A stretch of 16,019 nt of DNA, from contig CAJPTO010000050.1 in the NCBI GenBank assembly GCA_905373605.1, positions 1-16,019 of the forward strand. Direction: 5' to 3'. The notes beneath the pieces are model-generated. The model had not been told where the DNA came from and did not search any database. It saw only the letters and a list, made by a program, of their open reading frames with translations. Source of the DNA: an uncultured Prevotella sp. (GTDB lineage: Bacteria > Bacteroidota > Bacteroidia > Bacteroidales > Bacteroidaceae). The position numbers were made by a program, and so were the translations under genes. Shown here in pieces: positions 1-6,261 of the stretch (the first letter of the stretch is position 1; each line of letters starts with the position of its first letter).

Positions 1-433
1 TCGTGGTGTTAGCCCACACCCGTTTGGGATAATATTTAGTACGGCGCGTTTTTTTAGTTTCCCACTCGTGGTGTTAGCCCATATCCGTTTGGGATAATAT
101 TTAGTACGGCGCGTTTTTTTAGTTTCCCTCTCGTGGTGTTAGCCCACACTCGTTTGGGATAGGATTTAGTACGGCGCGTTTTTTTAGTTTCCCTCTCGTG
201 GTGTTAGCCCACACCCGTTTGGGATAAGATTTAGTACGGCGCGTTGTTTTAGTTTCCCTCTCGTGGTGTTAGCCCACACCCGTTTGGGATAATATTTAGT
301 ACGGCGCGTTTTTTTTAGTTTCCCTCTCGTGGTGTTTGCCCACACTCGTTTGGGATAATATTTAGTACGGCGCGTTTTTTTAGTTTCCCTCGAGTAGTGT
401 TTGCCCATATCCGTTTGGGATAAGATTTAGTAA
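1..433. repeat. 65-bp tandem repeat array, about seven copies
   Basis: Copies begin at about 1, 66, 131, 196, 261, 327 and 392. The period is 65 bp, with one 66-bp copy where a run of seven T becomes eight. Each copy has a small hairpin core (GGTGT, six bases, ACACC), then CCCGTTTGGGAT, TTTAGTACGGCGCG, a T run and AGTTTCCC. Copies 1-5 differ by a few substitutions. Copies 6 and 7 carry TTTGCCC instead of TTAGCCC, and a further degenerate copy can be traced at about 455-503, so the array decays rightward. The left end lies outside the window. The period is not a multiple of three, and there are no unique spacers, so it is neither coding nor CRISPR. Function is unknown. Confidence 0.95.
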
Positions 434-579
434 TGGCCGTGATAGCACACGTGTCAATAGGTGTTTGCCTATATCAGTTTGGCCCAAGAATTAGTCGTTA
501 CGCCAATAACTGCATTGTGGTTGTTGGCGTTTTCATGGCTTTTTTGATGTTGTCATATTAACAAGGAGGAGAATTTAGG

Positions 580-738
580 ATGAATTCCCACACTATAGTC
601 GTCTTTTGTTTTTCTTTCTTCCTCTTTTTTGTGAATATCCGCATATTGCCGCTTACAAATGGGGCGGCATTTGAAAATCTTGTCCAACACTTTGTGCATG
701 TGAGAGGTATTTATCTTGGTTTATTCTCGTGGAGATGA
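580..738 (+). CDS. Candidate 52-aa membrane microprotein
   Basis: The ATG at 580 is preceded by AAGGAGGA at 563-570, nine bases away. This near-ideal Shine-Dalgarno is unusual beside the other genes here, none of which has one. The product starts MNSHTIVVFCFSFF, continues with a hydrophobic Phe-rich stretch to about residue 25 that could form one membrane segment or an uncleaved signal, and ends in a short polar tail (GIYLGLFSWR). No family is recognised. No Bacteroidota-type promoter is evident just upstream. The 3' end overlaps an opposite-strand ORF (711-983), so at most one of the two is likely real. The ribosome binding site is the only strong argument, and chance is possible. Confidence 0.3.
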   Translation: MNSHTIVVFCFSFFLFFVNIRILPLTNGAAFENLVQHFVHVRGIYLGLFSWR

Positions 739-983
739 TAGGTTCTTCTCCCTTTTCTCGCGGAGATGATAAGCTTCTTTCCATTTGTTGAGGCGTCATA
801 AGCCAAGGCAATTCCTTTAATGAGGGCCGACAAAGCGGCCCTCACAGAAGGAAAATATACACAGTAATCCCGAATCCCCAGTCTATTGTGCATCATCGGG
901 ATAAACATGTATAGGCGGTTTTCGCGCCACAGCTGCGCTGCATGTTGCTGTTCAGGTGCGTAATCGTGTGCAGTTGGCAGCAT
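711..983 (-). CDS. Doubtful hypothetical protein, 90 aa
   Basis: An uninterrupted 90-codon frame from the ATG at 981-983. The product is mixed polar/hydrophobic with a central stretch (VRAALSALIKGIALAYDAS) that could be a helix and a basic C-terminus (KKLIISARKGRRTYHL). No signal peptide, domain or family is recognised. No promoter or ribosome binding site is evident. A perfect hairpin (821-844) lies inside the frame, and the end overlaps the 580-738 candidate. It may be a small accessory gene, a remnant, or a chance frame. Confidence 0.2.
   Translation of the reverse strand: MLPTAHDYAPEQQHAAQLWRENRLYMFIPMMHNRLGIRDYCVYFPSVRAALSALIKGIALAYDASTNGKKLIISARKGRRTYHLHENKPR
821..844. other. Perfect 9-bp hairpin
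   Basis: TGAGGGCCG at 821-829 and CGGCCCTCA at 836-844, loop ACAAAG. There is no T run on either side, so it is not a standard intrinsic terminator. Confidence 0.5.
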
Positions 984-1385
984 CTACATCGTCATGAACG
1001 CCATTTGCTATTTTATTTTGGTGTGTATGAACTACTGAGTTGATGTTCCTGTCAATGCCTTGGCGCGAAAAACCAAGGTGTTTTGTACAGCCACCCCACC
1101 ATGCAAGCCTTGTTGTTGCCTGGGGGATACGTGTTGGCTATGGCATAAGCTGGAGGAGAAACTTTCCATTAGGCTGATGTCTGCCTTTGCGTTATCAAAC
1201 CGATTTCCACGAACGTCCTTTCTTCTTCCGCTGTGTAAGCGCATAAAGGCCATGCCCTACACCATGCGGGGAAGCGTAAGAAGCATTTCGGGGAGATAAG
1301 AACGTGCAGGTGCATGGAGGTTTTAACAATAATAACCCCTAAGGGCAAATCTCACTACCTGCCGTAAAAGAATGGGGATAAGCGT

Positions 1386-1421
1386 GTGTTGCCCGTAGAA
1401 AAGCGGCAATACATCTTTTTT
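1386..1421 (+). terminator. Possible intrinsic terminator
   Basis: GTGTTGCC (1386-1393) pairs with GGCAATAC (1405-1412, one G-T pair) and is followed by ATC and six T (1416-1421). It would end a rightward transcript from the gene-poor region, but no clear gene precedes it, so this may be chance. Confidence 0.35.
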
Positions 1422-1647
1422 CACCCTCTCATTCCCATTCTGTTTATCCGTATCCAGTTCTATTTCGTTTAGTTGGTTATTGTTATCAGTTAAGTCTAAC
1501 TTTAATTCTCCTTTTAAAATTCAGTTTCTAAATACTCTAACTCTACTCCTTGCCAGCTCGAAGGTGCATGTGCCGAGCCCAGTCTGCCATGACGTACTCG
1601 ATGTGGAGGCTACATTGCAGAGAGAAAAAACATGCACCCGAGGGCGA

Positions 1648-2526
1648 TTACCTTTTACGGTATTGCGACGGGGAAACTCCTACTTGCTCTTTGAAGAACT
1701 TCCCTAGGAAGCTTTGGTTGGGGAAATTAAGCTCTTTTGCAATTTCCTTCACGCTCTTGGTTGTGTTTTTAAGCTGAACGCGCAATTCCAGTGTGATGTA
1801 TTTGTCAATCCATTGGTTAGGTGTTCGCTTGCTTACGTTCCTCACCGTTTCGGAGAGATACTTTGGCGTGATGCCCAATTGTTCTCCATACCAGCTTACG
1901 CGTCTTTCTTTTTTGAAGTTTTGTTCCACCATTTTAATGAACTTGGCGAAGATGGCTTCGGCTCGTGTCTTTTTCAAGTCCGTTGTTTGTTGTACTCGAT
2001 AGATGGCGTCCGATGCATTATAAATCATCGTAGTAATCATCGACCGCACCGTATCTTTTCGATACCTATGCCCAGCCTGTTGCATTTTCTTTTCAATGAG
2101 TGAGAGGTGCAGCAGCATTTCTCCGCCCTCTTCGGCATTGAGTGTGAAAACAGGGTTGGTTCTTGAGAAGAGGATTAGTGACGAAAGCTCATGTATGCCC
2201 ATGATGATTTCGTTCATGAAGTCCTTAGACAGCAGTATGGCTATGCCCTTGCAGTTGTTGCTCAGCTCGCCGCTGTTAAGTATCGGGCCGGCTGGAACAA
2301 CCATGATGTGGTTGGGTTGTAGTTCATACGTTATTGTGTCCACTGTGTATTGTGCGCGGCCCTGGGCGCAGATGGCCAGCACCAAGCACTGCATTTTGTG
2401 CGGGCCCATAAGGCCCGTAAGCTTGTTGAGATCATCGACAAACACGAGGTCATCGTCCATGCTCACAACATTACAGCTTTCTTTGACAATGGGTATTGTC
2501 AAGTCATTTAATTGTAGTTTCCGCAT
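1648..2526 (-). CDS. AraC-family transcriptional regulator
   Basis: DNA-binding regulator of 292 residues, the usual length for this family. The N-terminal half has a cupin-like sensor stretch (AQYTVDTITYELQPNHIMVVPAG). The last ~90 residues form the AraC double helix-turn-helix: first HTH around SWYGEQLGITPKYLSETV, second around SVKEIAKELNFPNQSFLGKFFKEQ, ending in the typical GVSPSQYRKR. The frame extends upstream to an ATG at 2568, but a promoter -7 element (2546-2553) lies between the two ATGs, so the start is the ATG at 2524-2526, giving a leader of only about 13 nt. It lies 95 bp downstream of the GH78-like gene on the same strand and is probably the local regulator of the GH95 locus; the inducer cannot be read from the sequence. 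Confidence 0.92.
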   Translation of the reverse strand: MRKLQLNDLTIPIVKESCNVVSMDDDLVFVDDLNKLTGLMGPHKMQCLVLAICAQGRAQYTVDTITYELQPNHIMVVPAGPILNSGELSNNCKGIAILLSKDFMNEIIMGIHELSSLILFSRTNPVFTLNAEEGGEMLLHLSLIEKKMQQAGHRYRKDTVRSMITTMIYNASDAIYRVQQTTDLKKTRAEAIFAKFIKMVEQNFKKERRVSWYGEQLGITPKYLSETVRNVSKRTPNQWIDKYITLELRVQLKNTTKSVKEIAKELNFPNQSFLGKFFKEQVGVSPSQYRKR

Positions 2527-2545
2527 TTCCTTACCTTTTACTTCG

Positions 2546-2576
2546 CAAATATAGCAAAAAATCGGCATAACGACAA
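2546..2576 (-). promoter_or_regulatory. Promoter of the AraC-type regulator
   Basis: On the minus strand TATATTTG (2546-2553) matches the Bacteroidota -7 consensus TAnnTTTG, with TTG 20 bases upstream (2574-2576). Expected start is near 2539, so the regulator ATG must be at 2526. CGACAAG occurs twice, at 2571-2577 and 2582-2588, 11 bp apart, over and just upstream of the -33 element; this could be a regulator-binding direct repeat. Confidence 0.7.
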
Positions 2577-2621
2577 GTTTTCGACAAGAAAAAAGAACAT
2601 AAAAAGAGAAATAGTTAGATA

Positions 2622-3593
2622 TTAAAAAGGAAACTTCTCATACAGACCAAAGTTTACTTCGATGGCTTCTACATTTTGTACATGCTCGACACGAAAGTGC
2701 TTGTCCCCGTGGATAATAACTTTGTGGATATTTAGGACACTAAATTTAAGGAAGGCTTGTTCGTCTGTTGTGCCGTTGGAAATATAGCGATAGTTGTTGA
2801 TGTAAATATTTTCTCCACTTCTAGTTCCTCTGAAAGTAACACGCACAAAGCCTTGGAAATGATGGGGGAATGTGCATGTGAGGGTGTCACCGCCCACCTC
2901 TTTCTGGCTTGGTGGGTACACCTTGGCCATGCGTGGTGCGGAGATGGTGCGCAAGAGTTGTGGCGTTGGTGGGCAGAGGTTGTGGTTGAAGGTTGCTACT
3001 TGCTGCCAAGCGATGGTGTCTGTGTGGTTGATGTGCCAGGGAATGGCCTTGTCGGTGGCGTTATGCCATTCGCTTTGGGGTGGCAACAGCCCGCGGTTGG
3101 CGCGGCGGCACACCCATTTCTCATCGCTGTTGAAGGCGAAAGGCGTGCCATCGGCATATTCTCCCCAGTAGCACACGGCCACTTGTCGGCGGCCAACGTG
3201 GGGCATCGTGGGGCAATACCACAGCGAGAGGGTGTTGTTCTTGCCGATGAAGGGTGTGATGTCGTAGGCGATGTTCACCACCGACGTATCGCCGTAAGTA
3301 CGATATGGCTCGCAGAGGTTGCGACTTACGTTCATGCCGTTAACCAGCAGTTGTGTCTTACCCGTGGTTGCCACGCTCACGAATGCTTTTCGCGGCTTAC
3401 TTTTCTGTCTGAATGTGCGAAGAAACCATTGCATGGCTGTGGAATCGGATTGCGGTGCGCTTATCCAAGGTGCTTGATAGGGGTTGAGTAGGGGCGGTGC
3501 GGATGCGCTACTCTTGGCCCTTTGTGCATGTGCAGGCATAAAGGAGCAGGCCGTGGCGAGCCAAATGATGGGGAAAAGCGCGCGGAAACTCAT
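2622..3593 (-). CDS. Secreted GH78-like beta-domain protein without catalytic barrel
   Basis: A 323-residue exported protein. A signal peptide (MSFRALFPIIWLATACSFMPAHA) probably ends at AHA-Q, residue 23. Residues ~43-160 resemble the N-terminal jelly-roll of GH78 alpha-L-rhamnosidases (WISAP, WFLRTF, LLVNGMNVS, YDITPFIGKNNTLSLWY, SDEKW). Residues ~175-315 resemble the following linker and concanavalin-like domain (PWHIN, CPPTPQLLRTI, GFVRVTFRGTRSGENIYI). The protein then stops: the (alpha/alpha)6 catalytic barrel of GH78, several hundred residues, is absent. I infer a sugar-binding or accessory role, or a truncated enzyme. The ATG overlaps the GH95 stop by ATGA (3590-3593), so the two are translationally coupled. 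The alternative is an unrelated beta-sandwich protein of similar pattern. Confidence 0.75.
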   Translation of the reverse strand: MSFRALFPIIWLATACSFMPAHAQRAKSSASAPPLLNPYQAPWISAPQSDSTAMQWFLRTFRQKSKPRKAFVSVATTGKTQLLVNGMNVSRNLCEPYRTYGDTSVVNIAYDITPFIGKNNTLSLWYCPTMPHVGRRQVAVCYWGEYADGTPFAFNSDEKWVCRRANRGLLPPQSEWHNATDKAIPWHINHTDTIAWQQVATFNHNLCPPTPQLLRTISAPRMAKVYPPSQKEVGGDTLTCTFPHHFQGFVRVTFRGTRSGENIYINNYRYISNGTTDEQAFLKFSVLNIHKVIIHGDKHFRVEHVQNVEAIEVNFGLYEKFPF

Positions 3594-5971
3594 CTCAACA
3601 CGGCCTCCTTGCCCGCTTTCAGGCGCAGCTTGTGTGCTTTGCCATTATAATATAAGGTGGTTTCTCCGCCCACGGTGCTTTTAATGCGCACGTTGGTTAT
3701 GCGACTGTTGTGCCAATCGAAGTCTAACACGAAGCCGCCGCGTGCGCAAAGTCCCTTGACACTGCCCGAAGTCCATGCCGAAGGCAATGCAGGCAGCAGC
3801 CTAATTCCGCGTGCGCTCTGTATGAGCATCTCGCAAACGCCCGCCGTCCCGCCGAAGTTGCCGTCTATTTGGAAAGGCGGATGTGCGTCGAAGAGGTTGG
3901 GATAGGTGCCTCCGCCCGCGCGTCCTTCCCCTCTCCTTATAGCATCTGGCGCAACATAAGTGAGCAATCGGCGGTAAATTTGATAGGCTTTTTCGCCATT
4001 ATATAGCCTCGCCCAGAGGTTAATTCGCCATCCAGTGCTCCATCCCGTAGAGATGTCGCCCTTTTGAATGAGCGTTTTTCGGGCGGCTTCTGCCAGAAGG
4101 GGCGTTGTTTCCAGCGAGATGTGGTGTCCGGGATACAGGCCGATGAGGTGTGTTTGATGGCGATGTTGCGGGTCGTAGTCGTCCCAATCGTAGTACCATT
4201 CGTTCAAGTCGCCCTCCTTACCTATAGTATAAGGGTGCAAGCGTGCGATGGTTTGGCGCAATTTCTTGGCGTAAGCGGCGTGTTCACCCTTCAGGATGTC
4301 GGCTGCCTTTGCGGTGTTGGCGAACAGTTCGCGCAGGATGGCGAGGTCGGCCGTGCCGCCATACATCGTTGTGCCGTGGTATTTGTCGGGTGTTACGTAT
4401 TCGTTTTCGGGCGAAGTGCTAGGCGCGGTAATCAGTTCGCCGGGTTTCTTGGGGTTTTCCACGAGCCAACGCAGCATAAAGTCGCATGCGCCCTTCATCA
4501 AGGGGAAGAGAGTGTGGCGCAGGTAGTGCTTGTCTTGGGTGAAAGCGTATTGTTCCCAGAGGTTACTTAGCAGCCATGCGCCGCCCATGTTCCAGTTAGC
4601 CCACTCAGGACTTTCGCGTTTCTCGCCCACAGGATTGGTCATTGCCCAGAGGTCTGTGTTGTGACTGGAGCACCAACCCTCGTCAATGCCGTAGTAATTG
4701 CGCGCGGCATAACGTCCGTTCACCGACAATGCCTTAACCATACCCACGAACGGCATCGTCATTTCGGCCAAGTTGGCCACTTGAGCCGGCCAATAGTTCT
4801 CTTCCAGGTTGATGTTCACGGTGTAATTGCTTCGCCACGGCGCGCGCAGATACGGGTTCCACAGCCCTTGCAAGTTGGCAGGCACGCCTGGAGTGCGCGA
4901 AGAAGCGATGAGCAAGTAGCGTCCGAACTGGAAATATAGTGCTTCGAGATACGGGTTTGTCTCGTTTTTGTCGGTGTAATCGATGAGTTGTTGTTCGGTA
5001 GTTCGTGTCGTATCGAATTCTGCGCCGCCCAGTTGCAGTGCCACACGTCCGAAAAGTTCCTGATAATCGGCTGTATGGTTTTGCTTAATCTGTTCGAACG
5101 TGCAGTTTTGCAGGTTTTGCAAGTCGGCTTCTGCCCTTTCGATGTAGGGTGCGCCTTGCAGTACGGGGTGTTTGTCGAAGCCGTTGTAGCTTGTTTCGTT
5201 CACGATGAAGAGGGTCAGTTGCGTGGCGTTGTCAACAACCAGCGTTGAGTCGTGGGCAGTGATGGTGCCATCTGGGGTACGTGCTTGCACCAAGTTGCAG
5301 AATTGAACGGTGCTGTCTGCATCCCCTTGAGCATGTCCCGTGAGGAAGATTGTGTTTTTTTCGGCTCGTGTTTGGTGTTTGAGCCACGAGGTTATCGACA
5401 ATTGCAGGCTCAGCGCTTGTGGTTTGTCGGCCGTTATGCGCACGATGATGGCCCTGTCTGGGTGCGAGGCGAAGTATTCCCGGCGTATGTTAACGCCTTG
5501 TTCGTTGGTGTAGCTCACCTTTACCAGCCCACTATCGAGGTCCAGTTCGCGATAATAGTTTTTCGACTTGTCTTCTTGTTTGGTGTTTGCCTTTAAATCT
5601 TTGATGCATAGCGTGGAGAGCGGTTGGTACCACGCCGAGTTGTGTCCTTGCACACGCAGTTGCAGCGAGTCGGCAAGACTGTAATTCTCTTCGAACAAGG
5701 CTTTTCTTATCGGTGCAATCCACTTATGCGCGCCGGCATCCTCGTTTGGGTCGATGGGTTTTCCGCTCCAAAGTGTGATGTCGTTCATGCTTAGATAGTC
5801 ATAATGCGTGTTGCCGTACACCATTGCGCCTATTTTGCCGTTGCCGATGGGCATGGCGTTCTCGAAAAACGCTCCGGGACGGTTGTCCCAGATGCGCAAG
5901 GGCAGGCTCTGTGCATGGCTAGCGAGGAGCGAAAGGATGAATGTTGCTGTTGTTAGGATAGTTTTTTTCAT
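3590..5971 (-). CDS. GH95 family glycosidase (alpha-L-fucosidase or alpha-L-galactosidase)
   Basis: A secreted 793-residue exo-glycosidase, the normal GH95 length. The signal peptide (residues 1-20) ends ASHA-QS. A beta-domain follows (PIGNGKIGAMVYG, residues 41-53) and then an (alpha/alpha)6 catalytic domain from about residue 300. Residues matching the Bifidobacterium bifidum AfcA active site are visible: N386 and N388 in TVNINLEENYW, E522 in TSPENEY (general acid), D703 in QIDGNFG. The residue two before N386 is T384, where AfcA has His; Thr here is, as I recall, a feature of a Bacteroides GH95 alpha-L-galactosidase. It probably acts in the periplasm on terminal L-fucose or L-galactose of plant or host glycans. 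It is first in an operon with the GH78-like gene. No SusC/SusD pair is present in the window. Confidence 0.93.
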   Translation of the reverse strand: MKKTILTTATFILSLLASHAQSLPLRIWDNRPGAFFENAMPIGNGKIGAMVYGNTHYDYLSMNDITLWSGKPIDPNEDAGAHKWIAPIRKALFEENYSLADSLQLRVQGHNSAWYQPLSTLCIKDLKANTKQEDKSKNYYRELDLDSGLVKVSYTNEQGVNIRREYFASHPDRAIIVRITADKPQALSLQLSITSWLKHQTRAEKNTIFLTGHAQGDADSTVQFCNLVQARTPDGTITAHDSTLVVDNATQLTLFIVNETSYNGFDKHPVLQGAPYIERAEADLQNLQNCTFEQIKQNHTADYQELFGRVALQLGGAEFDTTRTTEQQLIDYTDKNETNPYLEALYFQFGRYLLIASSRTPGVPANLQGLWNPYLRAPWRSNYTVNINLEENYWPAQVANLAEMTMPFVGMVKALSVNGRYAARNYYGIDEGWCSSHNTDLWAMTNPVGEKRESPEWANWNMGGAWLLSNLWEQYAFTQDKHYLRHTLFPLMKGACDFMLRWLVENPKKPGELITAPSTSPENEYVTPDKYHGTTMYGGTADLAILRELFANTAKAADILKGEHAAYAKKLRQTIARLHPYTIGKEGDLNEWYYDWDDYDPQHRHQTHLIGLYPGHHISLETTPLLAEAARKTLIQKGDISTGWSTGWRINLWARLYNGEKAYQIYRRLLTYVAPDAIRRGEGRAGGGTYPNLFDAHPPFQIDGNFGGTAGVCEMLIQSARGIRLLPALPSAWTSGSVKGLCARGGFVLDFDWHNSRITNVRIKSTVGGETTLYYNGKAHKLRLKAGKEAVLR

Positions 5972-6199
5972 TTGTGCGATTGTGGTTGGGGGTGGATTTT
6001 CGGAGATGTGGAGTTTGCCATTGTTGCGTTTGCGTTCACCTTTTCAGGTTGTCGTGGGGCGAAATGTCGCGGCAAGGCGTGTACATCGCTTGCGGCATGC
6101 TGACAGAGGGGGCGGTTGGTGCGCCGAAAGGCAAACATTCCATCCATCGTTCTTACTTGTTGCAAGCTGACAGTGGGGGCGGTTGGTGCGCCCTTTAAA
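5972..6199. promoter_or_regulatory. Upstream region of the GH95 gene
   Basis: A GC-rich 228-bp stretch between the gyrB terminator and the GH95 ATG. It must hold the GH95 promoter unless gyrB transcripts read through, but I see no good TAnnTTTG element. Two 37-bp direct repeats occupy 6089-6125 and 6156-6192. The short opposite-strand frames here look like chance. Confidence 0.4.
6089..6192. repeat. Pair of 37-bp direct repeats, 67 bp apart
   Basis: Copies at 6089-6125 and 6156-6192 differ at four positions; the inner 27 bases (6099-6125 and 6166-6192) differ at one. The core reads GCTGACAG, A or T, then GGGGGCGGTTGGTGCGCC. They lie 118-221 bp upstream of the GH95 start. They may be operator sites or copies of a dispersed repeat. 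Confidence 0.85.
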
Positions 6200-6242
6200 G
6201 AATAAAAGGAGAAACTGCACCCATTTTGGGCAGCCTCTCCTT
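6200..6242 (-). terminator. gyrB intrinsic terminator
   Basis: On the minus strand AAGGAGA (6236-6242) pairs with TCTCCTT (6206-6212), CTG (6231-6233) with CAG (6215-6217), and GGG with CCC around an AAAAT loop. It is followed by TTATTCTTT and starts about 20 bases after the gyrB stop. Confidence 0.8.
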
Positions 6243-6261
6243 ATATATATATGGTGTGCCC

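Larger units (their letters stand above)
434..1647. other. Gene-poor 1.2-kb stretch between repeat array and regulator
   Basis: I find no ORF here with recognisable homology. It holds a degenerate last repeat copy (about 455-503), a 52-codon ORF with a strong ribosome binding site (580-738), a 31-bp-spaced direct repeat (726-740 and 757-771, CTCGYGGAGATGATA), a perfect 9-bp hairpin (821-844) and a hairpin followed by a T run (1386-1421). The other ORFs of 70-90 codons on both strands overlap one another, start poorly or are Cys-rich without pattern. It may be decayed mobile or accessory DNA, but no element ends are visible. Confidence 0.5.

Noticed and set aside
184..408. Repeat-containing 74-codon minus-strand ORF
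   Set aside because: It arises because one copy of the 65-bp array is 66 bp long, keeping frame for two units; the reading frame changes in the next copy and there is no sign of translation.
1..433. CRISPR array
   Set aside because: The 65-bp units are similar throughout, with no unique spacers, and no cas genes are nearby.
1060..1299. 79-codon Cys-rich plus-strand ORF
   Set aside because: Starts with TTG, has no ribosome binding site, no domain pattern, and overlaps an equally weak opposite-strand frame (1032-1253).
1563..1638. Inverted repeat GGTGCATG (1563-1570) / CATGCACC (1631-1638) as terminator of the AraC-type gene
   Set aside because: The T run lies between the arms instead of after the hairpin, and the 60-base loop is too long for an intrinsic terminator.
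2527..2568. Upstream ATG at 2568 as start of the AraC-type gene
   Set aside because: The predicted promoter -7 element at 2546-2553 lies downstream of it, so it would not be transcribed.
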